NCBI GenBank assembly: GCA_003117195.1
Contig: BDSI01000017.1
Span: 310,001 to 374,000 of the forward strand
From: Eudorina sp. 2006-703-Eu-15
Lineage: Eukaryota; Chlorophyta; Chlorophyceae; Chlamydomonadales; Volvocaceae
Length of the DNA: 64,000 nt
Reading direction: 5' to 3'
This document shows, one piece after another, positions 34,044-46,700 of the stretch. Position numbers and translations under genes: made by a program. The first letter of the stretch is position 1, and each line of letters starts with the position of its first letter. A model generated the notes under the pieces. The model was not told the origin of the DNA. It made no database searches and saw only the letters and a list, made by a program, of their open reading frames with translations.

Positions 34044-34901
34044 CATGTGCTCGCGTATGCGTGGCTGTTGCGGCTACTGCCATGACACCAGAAGCTGGTC
34101 GGCTGCACACGGGGTGACAAAGGTAATGAACATTAGGTCAGCGGCGCGCACGGGTGGCTTCGCAGCGTTCAGGTCAACCCCTGTGCGCGACATGCTGTGC
34201 AAGTCGACGGGGTTGTACTTGTTTACAAGCGATGATGCCTTTCCAAAGCAACTAGGCCAACGTTTGAGGGTCCTCACATTGTCATGACATGTCGCTACTG
34301 CGTTTTGTATGGTTTCGTGGTGTGTGGCGGGATGTACACCTGCCTTGATAAACATATGTTGTTTGGTTGACGCTGTTGCGCATCTCGGGGTGCGCTTGGA
34401 CTGCTGTATTATATTTGGGAGGTTTGGTACCACAAAGCTTCAGTCCTTGTGAGGTTTGCCTCCTCTCGCCTTGTTAGGGACGCACGCCCGCAAAAGGTAT
34501 GCATTCGAAGATGCATGCACCGGCCGCATTTGCTGGTGCCGTCCTTCGCAGTGCCTGTTCGGCACTTAAAATTGCGATGAGGATTTTTTTGGAAGTCATG
34601 GATGTTGCGAAGCCGGCTCTTGTGGCGGATGCCAACTTGTGCCCAGGACGCATGGCCCCGCTGCGCCCTCCTGGGTGTGCACTGCTCTTTTTGTAGTAAT
34701 GCTGGCTGTGCCGAAACTGTGTTGCCTTCTCTGGGACTGGGTGAGCTGTGAACAAATGATTGCAATTCAGGACGGCCTGCGCGCGTGCGGATCTTAAGTG
34801 TGCGAAGGTTCGCAACCTTCAGCTTATGGGGCACCTGTCTGGTTGATCCCTGCCACGTGTTCCTGTGAAGTTACCCATTCGGGGGCAATATCGTTTGCGC
34901 A

Positions 34902-34906
34902 TGTAA
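34902..34906 (+). promoter_or_regulatory. TGTAA poly(A) signal of the DUF3700 gene
   Basis: First TGTAA after the stop at 34043, giving a 3' UTR of about 0.9 kb. Another copy lies at 35086-35090. Confidence 0.4.
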
Positions 34907-35166
34907 ACGCAACCTCCGAAGCCTACAAATGGTTGGTGTTGTTCGCCGTGGAAGTTAGGCTCCTGCACTGCGTGATGCATTGTCTGTTGGCCTTCTGGTG
35001 CGGGTGACGGGCTTTGTTAGAGCTAATGCACTGAGTGCCAACGTTTGCCATCGAAGTGCACAAACATGAGTGTCAATATGTCATTTGTAACAACGCGTGG
35101 CTTCAGATCTGCGAGCCGGGTAGGGACCCGGGGGTAAAGCTATTCAAGCCCGCATCTTTAACCGGT

Positions 35167-36969
35167 ATGACCCGCGGGGTCTGCTGTAATTCTGTAACAT
35201 CCCCTGATTGACGTAAGGTACAACCTCACCGTACTGTGATGCATAGGCGTGCGTGAAATGGGGAATAGGTGTATCCGCCTGTTGAGTTCAGGAGGGCTGT
35301 ACGGCTCCTGCCTCGATACTCTCGCGGGGAGTCTAGCCAAGATATCGTTGGGTATCGAGGGATACAACTCGACGTCATAGCGCAGACACGGCTACACTGC
35401 GCATTCCTTGTCGTACAATGGCGTACACGGGTCTGCTGGCCGGACATCTTATGGAAGGCGCCTACGTTCGGCGGCGCGCGACAAGGTTCTTTGCGGCAGC
35501 CGAGCCGAGATGCCGTACGACCGACTGCCAGAGTCGCCACACTGCCGCCAGCCAGGGCCACCAGTGGCTGAACCCCGACCCGGAACTAACACGCTAATTC
35601 GGGCCTAATTCGGGCACACATTATGGAAACATGCGTCCTGACACTCCCTCGAATGTGCTTTAGTCACGGAAACGGTCTTATACGCTATGGCGTATTTGCC
35701 GCACCACAACACGGTGATGTGATCTTTACTCCAGGTCAATTCCTGTCAACTTCATCCCCGTCGGCCTACAACCACCTGACCGCGAGTCCGCGACCCTTCA
35801 TCCTCTATCAACGGTCTGATCAACTTGAACGAGACAGTATTGTGAGATCTAGTCAGGGTACAGTCGTGTATTGCGCCCTACTGTACGGCATGCTCCTTAG
35901 TGACCACCCAGCAAGAGGAATATTTTCCACATTACTGTTGACTGGTAAGCCATGTGCATGTGCGCGAAGAGACACAAATGGTGATCCAAGTTGACGAATG
36001 CATGCCCGTGGGCGGCGCTGCTCTCCGATGGTCACGTTTTTGCTTTAACTTGACCCTCCGGCGGCCATACTCGGTGCAAATTGCACAAAATTGATTGTTT
36101 TATCTGCGATATCTACCAAATGTATGATTTGGCGGAAGTCGTTTTTGATCTCTTGGTGTCGTACCCCGTACGAAAACCCCGCAGTACGGCAAGGTGGGCA
36201 ACGCGAAAATCAAGCCAGCGTCAAAGGGTACATCGAGACCTTTTCATCGCGCCACGTTGCATCGTTGCCTACGGATGCCCATCTGACCACTTTTGGCATT
36301 CAAGTCCAGACCGCTAGGTAATACCCAGTTGCCTGACCGATTGGCTTAAAACCGAACCCAAACCGGAGCTGCAAATAGTCATGCAGTTCCGGTTGTCTTG
36401 CTGGGCGCTGGAGGCCAACAGAGGGCTGCCAGCGCCTAGTCGCATCCATCCGCCTCGATCCACGATAACTCGTCAATTCCAGCGAATTTCGGTATGCTCG
36501 CATGCCATGATAATCCCGACCAGCCATCACACTCATCGAATGGGGGTCAACTCCCCACAGACTTCTTTGGGGCTCGCAGGAGGATTTGAAAATGGAACCT
36601 CTGTGGTGCAATACAGTATGTTGCACACAGGTATCCAAACCCTGAACGCCTTAACAAAGGCCCCCAAACCGTAGTCGATTAGGCAGATCGACAAGACTAC
36701 GGGCAACGCTCGATGTGCGTGGTTGATGCCATTTCGCGACTCGGCCTTCTTCGCTTGTGCGCGCTGGTGGAGGACCTGCCAGGGAGGTATGAAATTGATC
36801 TGGGAAACACCATGAGGCAACTGCCATTGCAATTCAATGCGTGCGACTCGCTCGACAGCAACGGACGGCGAGACGGGCAAACGGGTCGACAGCCATAAAA
36901 ACATCGGTAAATGGCTAACAAACATGACCGGGGCTGTCACCGGGGCTGTCACCGATGACCCGCGGGGTC
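35167..36969 (+). repeat. Two copies of a dispersed repeat (ATGACCCGCGGGGTC...GCTGTAA...ACATCC)
   Basis: The 15-bp string ATGACCCGCGGGGTC occurs at 35167-35181 and 36955-36969. It is followed in both by GCTGTAA and ACATCC, with a short insertion in the first copy. They lie 1.8 kb apart in the same direction. They may be ends or fragments of a transposable element; no target duplication or longer match was seen. Confidence 0.4.
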
Positions 36970-37716
36970 CGCTGTAACATCCTAATAATAAAAAACATGA
37001 CATCGAATCAGAAGGACGTAGCGTCCCCGTGACAGTGTTTGGCTGGCTGTCAACCATTTGTACTCAGTCAAAACTATGAATAATCACAACATTTGGATTG
37101 GGTTGTGTAATGAACACAATTTGCGATGCATTAGTCATGATAACGTATTATTAATTGTGCGTTGACAAAATCAATAAATAATAAATTGTTTACGTATCGA
37201 TTCAGTTCTAATAGATCAACAAATCACATGCAAACGGCACTTTGACGCGCTCGAGACCACATTAGCATAAACTATGTATAAAATTGTCTTCAGGTGTTCA
37301 TACTAGGTAAACCATATTCATGGAGAAGCCCACCAGCTGACCAACCAGAGTTCTCGGACTAACTACCGTATTTTACGGAGGTGATAATTGGCGGGACAAA
37401 CTTGAACGTGGTGGCCAAATCTGCGTCCTACGCAAGAACATAGTTGGCGATCACTTCTTTGTAAAGAATTGTCCTCATGGCTGCCAGTCCCTGAGGTCAT
37501 GAACCGAAAATGTTCTGGAAAACGTGTCATGTCTTTGGAGTAGAATCCTGACATGTTTCTTTTGTAGAGAAATACCTTTAATGCCATTCGCACGGCCTGT
37601 GGCGTATAACCACGGACGGGAACATGCTTGCGCCGCGGCAAGCGCGAGCCTGTCGCCGCGCCTTTGCCGAAACAGAAGTACATGCTGTCCAGAGAGAATT
37701 ACAATTGCCTGTGCAG

Positions 37717-40700
37717 GATGTGGAGACGGTCTTGTTTGCGCTTGGAATCCGCAGGGGTAAGAGGGTCATACTGCGCACTCGCAACATGGTTCCTTGCCGA
37801 AGAGCACCCTGGACATGATGCTGCTATGCCCCGCCTGGATGTGTTTTCCATGTATCTTCGAAGCGGATATGAGCACCCTGGACATGATGCTGCTATGCCC
37901 CGCCTGGATGTGTTTTCCAGGTATCTTCGAAGCGGATATTGCGTTTGCCGAGATCTTCCGCCCCACAGAGTTTGACGCGGTGTACGCGGGCGCGGCCTCT
38001 GCAAGCCAGAAGAGCAGTGGTGTATGGCCGAAGATTGCGCAGCACCTGCTGTCATGGACAGGGGAACCTCACAGGGCGAATGGCGATCATCACGCCGCGT
38101 GTGGCGCGTCCGAAGGCAATGCTGGCGTGACGGCCACCGGGGCTGCTGCGCCCCCACCGCCCTTTTCCGTTTCATGGCGGACCTCGTCCATACGCCCAGA
38201 CTCTGACGTTGCCGCGCCGGGCGACCAGCACGGGTCGGCGCATCCGGGAAACCTTCAAGACAGAACCGGTGGTGCGCCCACTCACATCGAAGGCGGCGAA
38301 ACTTCAGCAGCTGGTGTGCGGGCACCCACCGGACCTCTCCAGACAGAAACGGCTGGTGCAGCACGGCCGGATGCCCCGCCAGCGGGGCCCCGTCACCTGG
38401 GCATGGGCATCATCGTAGGCGCTGCACAGTCGCCGGTGGCAGCCACCGCCCAAACCGAAGCCACAAATGGCCCAAGGACGGCAGCGGGGGAGCCGCCCCT
38501 ACAGCCACACCCTGGAGCGCGCGCACGTCAGCAGAGCGTCGAGGTTTTCAGCCGCTACCGGCCCCGCGCCGGAACGGGGGCCAGGTGTGGCGGTGCAAGC
38601 AAACATGCCAGCTTCGGAGGTCCGTTGCCGACTTGGTACACCCGGGGTCCCGGTCTTGGTCAGGACCAGGATGCCGCGGCGCTGGCACAGAGCGCAGCTC
38701 ATCCACCGCGAGCGTCGTCGCCGGCTCAGCGACCTCGACAGCAGGATCAACTCGGGTGCCCCAAGAAGCGTACTCGTGAAGCCATTGGGGTCGACGCGGG
38801 CAGCAGGGCAGGGCCTGTTGTTGGCGATGGTGGTGTTGCAGATGCAGTTGAGGACGATGGCGAGATGCAGGGCCACCCGCGAAGTCGTCCACGGCCATCC
38901 ACCACAGAGGCGTCTAACGGGCAGGAGCGTCTTCACAACCACCCGCAGCAGCCCCAGTTGCTGCCGCAGCATCAGGCGACCAGGGCTGCTGTCCAGCAAG
39001 GCGCCTTCCCCGGGGTGTGCGATCCAGCAATCGTCCCGCAGCCCGTCGAGCCAGTTCCGGAAGCTGCGCCGTACGGGGAGCTTCTTTACGCAATACAGCG
39101 GATGGGTTGTGACCTGTGCCGGCGTGCCAGCTACCAGGCGCGCGACAGCGACGGAGCGGTTTGGCGGCCCGCGTGGGTGCGCGTGCTTCTACGGGTGTCT
39201 GACCAGCTGAGGCGGCTGCTCAACGCCCGGTCCGCTGTGACAAAGTACGACAGAGGTGCGATGCGGGCCGCAGGTACGATTCGGGTCTGAACTGCCCTCA
39301 AATAGGTGTGCTCTAATGCCGGACACGAGTGCGGTTGTCACTGAAGTATCTCATGATCATGCGAACTCACTCGAAAGCGCTGAGCGTATTTCGCTTGCAC
39401 CGATCTTGCCTCCACGGAGCCGCGGGGTCGGTGCTGCTTTCTTGAGTTATCCTGACGTGTCCTCCCGCGGGGCCGCCGCCCTTCCCTCGACGCAGTGGAG
39501 GACGTAGCCGGGGACCTGTCGCAGCCGACCCAGCCGCTGACGAATCATGCCCAGCTGCGTGCGGTGGTGCAGCTGTTACTCTTGGTTGCGACGGAGCTGC
39601 CCCCGGGTAAGCCGCCCCGAAGTGGAGTTGCGGCGGAGGCGCAGGACGCCATCGACTACCTGCTGTGCAGCTGTCCGTTTGTTGACTTCGACGGGTGAGG
39701 CCCCGGGTATGCGGCTGGGTTGTAGGGGTCGAGCAGGCTGGGGTCAACCCTGCGAACGCCGGCTGAGCGCCTGCCTAGGCTCTGGTTCCGCGGGAGTCGC
39801 ATCGAACTCGAGGTCCGCATGCTGTGTGTCCTACTCCATGTAACCCGTGGGCCCGTTTCTCAGACGGCTGACGCTGTGTGCATCACGCGATCTGCCTGGC
39901 TGTGCCCGGCGACTGGTCCGATCCGAACAGATCCCTCTCAAGCGCCTTCGGCATGAGTACATTTGGCATTCGTTAGCCGCGCCGGGCTGCGCCCGTTCTG
40001 ATGGCCGCGAGTGCCAGCAGGCGCTCGGTCGTGTCATCGCTGTCCGCCTGGCGGGAGCTCGCCGGGTCCCAAGTCCTGGTTCGGTGTGGTGCGGTGCGGT
40101 GAGTGCAGGTGCGACCCGCAGGCTCGGGCTGTCCTGGTGGACGGTGTGCTGCAGCTGGCGCGCCTGGGTGCGGAGCGGGCGAGCCGGGATCGCTGCTGGC
40201 ATGACGTGAGGGACCGGGCGCTCCAGACGTTGACCAGCTGGCTGGTGCGGCAGAGCGACCTCGTCCGGGACCTTGGCTCACCCAGCTTCGACTGCAAAGC
40301 GGGCAGCAAGGTGGGCAACCGCAACCGGGCGTAAGCAGGTGGTTCTGGTGGCCCCTCCTGGAGCGGACGGTACCACCGGCCCCAAACACACCGTACTGTG
40401 CCTGAATACGCGTGGCTTCATCAACGTTGTCCCGTTGGATTCCACGCACGCATGCGCTCTCTCGGAGGTCACGGCATGGCGGTTACGTCTGCGGGACGCA
40501 CCCTTACCCTTGGCTGTTTGCTTGTAGTTGGGTGGCCTGGTCTGGGTTTCGCTTCCCGACGAGGAGCAGCGGAGGGAGCGCCTCACCGTGCATGCGGGCC
40601 ACTTGGAGCTGTTCAGCAAGATGGCGGCCTCGCTGGCGGTGCGTGGCTGTATTGGTGGTGGTCCTGCTGCTTCTGCTTCTGCTGCCGCTGCTGGGAACCT

Positions 40701-43700
40701 GTCAGTAGGCTCCTTCTTATCGGAGCGCCCAGTACGTTTTCCGCGTGCAGTTGTGCCGTACTGCTATTTCGCACGGTCTCCTGTCCACATGACCAGCCAT
40801 TACGCACCGTCCGCCGCCCTTCGCTGTCCTTCAGCCAGCTTCCCGGCTGCCTCCCGACGCAGCACCCGCACTGCCACACCACCTGCCCGCAGGTCCTGGC
40901 GCTGCATGTCGGCGCCCCTTTGGCCAGTCGCCTCCTAGACCCGGATGTGGTCCGCTGCTTGCTGCAGCCCCCGTGTTCGGCCGCCGCTGTCTCCACCGCG
41001 GGCACCATCGGGGGATCACTGCTGCCCCTGGATCCGTCACTGCCAACGGCCGCACCGCGGGAGGATGCGCTCGTGCTGCTGCACGCCGCCGTGATGGCGC
41101 TAGCGCAAGGGGCCGCCCAGAGCCCCGGCGGTGCGGGCCTGGCCGAAGCCGCTCGGGTGGTCGTGCAGTGCGGCGTGCGCACGGCAGCAGAGCAGGTGCT
41201 CATCAGCGAGAGCAAATCGGCGGAGCAGCTCCTGTTGCTGAAAGTGGGCCATGAAAGCCGGGCCGTGCAAGCGGCGACAGTAAGTGGGCAGTCCGTGGGG
41301 ATGTAGACGTCGTTTGCGCTGCGTTGCCGTGTAGGCGTCTTCTGCTGTGGAGGCGGCCTCCGCATATGGAGCAAGGCTACACCACAACCTGCCGTCTGGC
41401 GTCCAGCCGCGGCTTGGTCGAAAACAAGCGTCTTCGTTTCCTCATACGACTGGCGTTGTCATGGTCATGTCTGCTGCGTGGCGGCGAAAGTATTCCGTAT
41501 GCAAGGTCCGCGCGCCGGATGAGTATTACGTTCTCCTTCGGACAGGTTTCTGGCCAGATAATGATCTGTGTCCTTGCCTTATCAGCCGACAGACGCTGTC
41601 CTGCCCTACCATTCGTGCCCTGCCCTGAACCCACCTATGCAGACCTGTCGCGACTTGGTGGTGCCGTTGTTGGGCACCGTCTACGCCGTGCTGTTGGCCC
41701 GCGGCGATCTGGCGGGCTGGCCGGCGGTGGAGGGCGCCATTCACCTGGCGGCGATGGAGGGCTCTCACGCCACCGGGCCATGTCCGCTGAGACGGGTGCG
41801 GCTGTCTCAGGCAGCGCAAGTTTGGGTTGCATGCCATCCCATGAGCCAGCTGGACCCTGCGGGGTCTGCCAGCCGCCCCAACCCTTGCCAGCAATGCTGC
41901 CTGTCCCGCGGAAGGACCATGGGTCGGCCTGCTGAGGGACTTCGCCAAGTTGGTTCTTGTTTTGGCTCGCCCTCACGGCCCCGTCATGCAGCAGAGTCTC
42001 GAGCCATCATGGCGTCCCCGGGTCCGTCTGCGTGGCCGCTGCAGGTGTGGGAGCAGCCAGCGGATCGGCGGCACCGCGGCCTGGCGGTGTATCTGCAGGC
42101 GCAGGTGGTGCGGGCCCTGACCGACCTGGGTCAGGAACATCTGCTGGAGGAGGCGCTCCGCTGCGAGTTGACCGCCCCTGGTCAGGGCAGGGCGGCCAGC
42201 GAACAGCTGGGAGTAGTCGGGGTGAGTCAGGGCTCTCTCGTGCTTTTCACTCGCGTGGTGCTCTCGTACAAAGACTGTTCCTGTTGCTCGGGTTGACGGA
42301 AACCACGATGGTTCTTTGACGACCAGTGTGCCATGCAAGGGGCACAGCTTACCCCGGGAAATTGCCCGTAAGCCACGCAAGTACCTCTGCCCAACCCAAT
42401 TAGCGGGATACATCGTAAGGCAGTGTGCGGCAGCCTGACAGCGAGTGACCTAACTGTAGAGCCCCGCTGTCTGCTGGTGGCCTTCATCTCTGCTGGCGGC
42501 CTTCATCTCTGCCGGCGGCCTTCGTGTTGTGCCGGACTGCAGATGTGGCTGCGCGCCGCGCTGGACTGCAGCTCGCGACCCATGTTCGCGGCCCTCACCG
42601 CCGAGATGCTCCAATGCGGACGCATCAGGCACCTGCTCGGGCTACCTCTGACGACCACAGCGGCAGACGGGTATGCCGTGGAGGATCTGCCCAGCGCAGT
42701 GGCGGTCGCCATTGCCGAGGACGTTGACGGTACCGTGTCCGCGCAGCTAGTGGCGGCGCTGACGGCCGGGCTTGTGCGGGAGCGGCGCTTCGCGGACCTT
42801 CGCGCTGCACTGTGTGGTTTGGAAAGCACTTGGAAGGCCCTGCGCAGGGAGCTACCGCGGACTGGAGGCTCCGCCGCTTCCGCCGCACCACCCCCCATAC
42901 CCTGTGCGCAACTCGGAGGTGGGGTCCCACCCGTGACGTTGCAAGCCCATCGGGCCATGGCGTGTGTCGCGCTGGCGGCGCTGGAGCCCTGCGCGGCTGG
43001 CTTCCCGGCGCCGCAGACCGCCCGAACGGCCTTTGGCGGATATTGCGGCGCCGGCGGGATGTACGGTATGACCACTGGCCGGCAGGCGCGTGTGCTGGAG
43101 TGCGTCGCGGAGACGGTGGTGGAGGACGCTGCGGCCCTCGTTCGATGGGAGGCGTGCGCGACAGGTGCGGCGGTGCGTGTGCGAAGGTTGGCCTACAAAA
43201 GGCGGGGCTTTCATGGGGACTGGGCTAGGGCTTGTGGGGGCTAGGGCTTGTGGGGGCTAGGGCTTGTGGGGGCTAGGGCTTGTGGGGGCTAGGGCTTGTG
43301 GGGGCTAGGGCTTGTGGGGGCTAGGGCTTGTGGGGGCTAGGGCTTGTGCGGGCTAGGGCTTGTGGGGGCTAGGGCTTGTGGGGGCTAGGGCTTGTGGGGC
43401 TAGGGCTTGTGGGGGCTAGGGCTTGTGGGGGCTAGGGCTTGTGGGGGCTAGGGCTTGTGGGGGCTAGGGCTTGTGGGGCTAGGGCTTGTGGGGGCTAGGG
43501 CTTGTGGGGGCTAGGGCTTGTGGGGGCTAGGGCTTGTGGGGGCTGCCATGCGGCGGTGGGCTCACGTGTCGAGGTCGGCTGCACGCTTGCTGGAGAAGGC
43601 GTTGGGTCGGGTCGGGTCGGGTCGGGGCCTTGGCCCAACCAGTCCCACACCACTGCTTGCCTGAACATGAACGCCATGAACGCGTGTGTGGCCCGCCACA

Positions 43701-46700
43701 GGGGTGACCAGCGGCCAGGAGCAGGAGCATGCGGCAAGATGGGCACACCGGCTCCGCGGCGACAGCGTCGCAGGTTTGCTGTCCGACTTGGTCGCGGCGC
43801 TGGCCCGCTGTACGGACTGCCGTTCGGAATGCGCGGCTGACATGACGCCCCAGCAGGGGGAGCACTCGGTGCTGCAGAGGTGAGGACGTGGAGTCACACG
43901 CACTGGGAACGCCTGCAACTGGGAAGCAAGCCATTCCATGTTGGCGGCACCTGCGATGAAGAACTCTTCCTTACGCTACAGAGGGACACATCGTGGAGCT
44001 TGCTGCACGGTGGGCAACGCATGCGTGGCAACGTTGGCATTGACGGTTTCCACCCATCTTGTTCCTCTGCGCATTACATGCCCCCCCTATCATCACCTTC
44101 TCGCAATGGGGTCCTGCCGAGTGTCTGTCAGTTGAATGAAGCACCTTCCTTCGCGCCACAACAGGAGTCTGGCTCTTCTCTGTGTCATGATTTCGGAGCT
44201 ACCGCCTGCGGTTAAGGAGCACGCGGCCACAAACGAGCTGTTCCGAGAACATGTCGTCGCGGCCTTCATGGATCACCTGCGGTCAGGGTCCACGAGTGCG
44301 GCCGCGGACCCGGCCCAAGGCGCCGCTGCCCCTGGAGCCCTCGGCCCCGATGTGGTCCACAGGCAAGGTCCCGGTCTCTCTGGTGCCGAGCTCGCCGACG
44401 CGCAGACCAACTTGGCGCGCATGCTGCACCGCTGCATCGCGGGCGCCCTGAGGACCTACGTGGTGGAGGGCCTCAAGGCGCCGGTGCCACGCATTGCGCC
44501 TGTACGGCACGCGGGCAACGCGCTGGCGTGGCTGCGCTGCATGCTGCGTCACCCCGCGATGCGGCAGCTGGGACTCTTGGAGAGGTGAGAGGTGGCACCG
44601 GCATCGGATGCCTGTGCAGAACCGCACCTAACAATCCTATCACCTTGACGGCGATCTCGGCGGCCTGTCAGCTCTTATTCGGGTCTCCTAATCGGGTTTC
44701 TGTCGCCACCGCCGAGCTGCTGCCATCTGTGCTAGTGTGTCAAGTACGGGCGACTTCAACAGGTCATTTGCTGCTCACCTGCCTTCTGATGCGCGGTCTC
44801 CCGTGTACACCGCGGAACGGATGAGCGGACATCGTTCTTCGCCCGGGTGATCCCATTGCGTTCAGGGCAACTAGTGCCTCAGTAACCCCAATAACCTCTG
44901 CACGTCATCGCGTTGCCCTTGCAGACTGCTTCCTGCGCTGCTCAACCTGCTGGTCGAGGGGCTGGTCGCCGCGCGTCAGGCCTTGCTATCACGCGGGTCA
45001 CTGCAGCACGACACTGAGAAATCCGCCCAACAGCCAGCTCCAAGCCAGCCACAGAACCCGCAGCCGCCGGCGTCGGCGCCGGAGCCGGCGCCGTTGGGTC
45101 TGATCCGCGACCTGCTGGACATGTGTGCGGACGTGATGTCACTAACAGCGGGATCAGATTTGTTGGCCTCAAGGGAGGAGGCCGCCACCGGCGCCGTGCA
45201 GGGCGCTGTGCGGATTGAGTGAGTGGGCGAGCATGCGTGTCTAGGATTGCTGCCAGCGGCTGTTGTGGGACGATCTGTGCATCATTGTTGCGCAAGCGCC
45301 CATATCATGCCGTTGCAGGTACACACGGTGCAAGTACACACTGATGGCGTTTGAATCCATTCCAACTGATCAGATACATCGCAATCCATCCACAGTCCGC
45401 TTGGTCATGGACACAACACCCAACCTATCCAACGCGCCCGCTGCCTCTGTCTCGGTAGGGCCAGCCCGCTGCTGCTGATGGAGGCCGCGCCCCGGAACCA
45501 GCTGCGCGTCGCCGCGGGATTTGTGGCGGCCCTGATGCTGCGGACCTGCCTCGAGTGCGCCGTGCTGCCTGGGACAGCTCAGCTGCAGCAGCTGGTGCTG
45601 GCCGGTGGGGCATCATTTGAGGAGCACTGGTCGTTCCGGGTTCAGCAGCGCCTGGCTTCCTACTTCGGCAACCCGCCGGCGCTTGGCGAGGCGGAGCGGC
45701 CCAGGGCCGTGCGGCAGGCCTGTGGGCAGGACGCCATGAAGTTGAGCTCGACGCAGGCCTCAACGCCGGGCCCGGACGGGTCCATAAAGCTGGCAGAATC
45801 CGCCACCGACTGCATCTCGCGCATTGTGGCCGAGCCGAACAGCGGGGGTACGTGCATCCGTTACGCGTTGGTTGTTACTGGAACGTGATCCGCAACCGCC
45901 TGCCTGCGCTCCCAGGCAAGTTCAGAGCCGTCTGTCAGGGCGGTTGAACCGCGTGCGGAACCATGGAGTGCGTGGGCCTAGGCACAACCTGTTGCGCGAT
46001 GATGTTGCGCTGCCAACCCAATCCTCTCACATGCAGTGAGTTGGGCAACAGGTCGATTTGCGCCCTTGCTTGCAGTGATCAGCTGGGTACATCCAATCGA
46101 GCCAGCTTTCAAGAAACTGATCAAGGGGGCCAGTAGCCTCGGAATGAGTCTTAGCTATGAACAAAAACGCGCAACCTTACGCCTGCTGCTCCTGCTCAAG
46201 TGCTACCGCGAGCAGCCCGGACCCTCCCTCGCTCAGACGGCCCCGAGGGCTCAGTCTGACAGGCCGGCTGCGGAACCAACGCCTGGCCCAAACCGCGCGG
46301 TGCAGCCGCAGCGGCCTCAGCACGAGCACCAGCCATCGCAGCAGCAACAGCAGCGAGAAGAGGAACGGCCAGCCCTGCGGAAGGCGCCTCACGCTGCAGC
46401 AGTACAGAGCTCCGCCGAGTCACAGTCAGTACCAAGGCAGTCAGCGTCGGGGCAAGCGACCAACGGGCGGGTCCAGGCCCACGCCGCGGGGCGCGACGCA
46501 GGCTCCCCAGAGCCAGTTGCAGTTGCTGCGGCGGCAGCAGCAGCGCTGGTTCCCAGCCATGGCGTGCTCGACATGCCCAAGGCGCATTATGTCGGCGCGC
46601 CAAAGATAGGGCGATCGGAGGACCACCGGCTGCGGCTGCAGGGCTGCATGCCCTTCGCAGACCTGGCGAGCTCACTGCAGGAGCAGGGTCACAAGCAGCC

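Larger units (their letters stand above)
34044..37716. other. Long 3' UTR plus intergenic DNA
   Basis: About 3.7 kb with no supported coding exon except the unmapped 5' end of the next gene. It contains TGTAA signals, short internal repeats (an 11-bp TAATTCGGGC pair near 35597 and a 12-bp CCGGGGCTGTCA pair near 36928) and a dispersed repeat ATGACCCGCGGGGTC at 35167 and 36955. It also holds an AT-rich stretch around 37080-37200. The open frames here lack splice support. Confidence 0.5.

Noticed and set aside
42480..42540. Short CTTCATCTCTGC(T/C)GGCGGC tandem repeat upstream of an exon
   Set aside because: Only two to three 19-21-bp copies in an intron; not notable beyond ordinary slippage.
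43222..43543. Possible CRISPR array or telomere-like repeat
   Set aside because: Units are contiguous 17-mers without spacers, and the unit is not TTTTAGGG or TTTAGGG.
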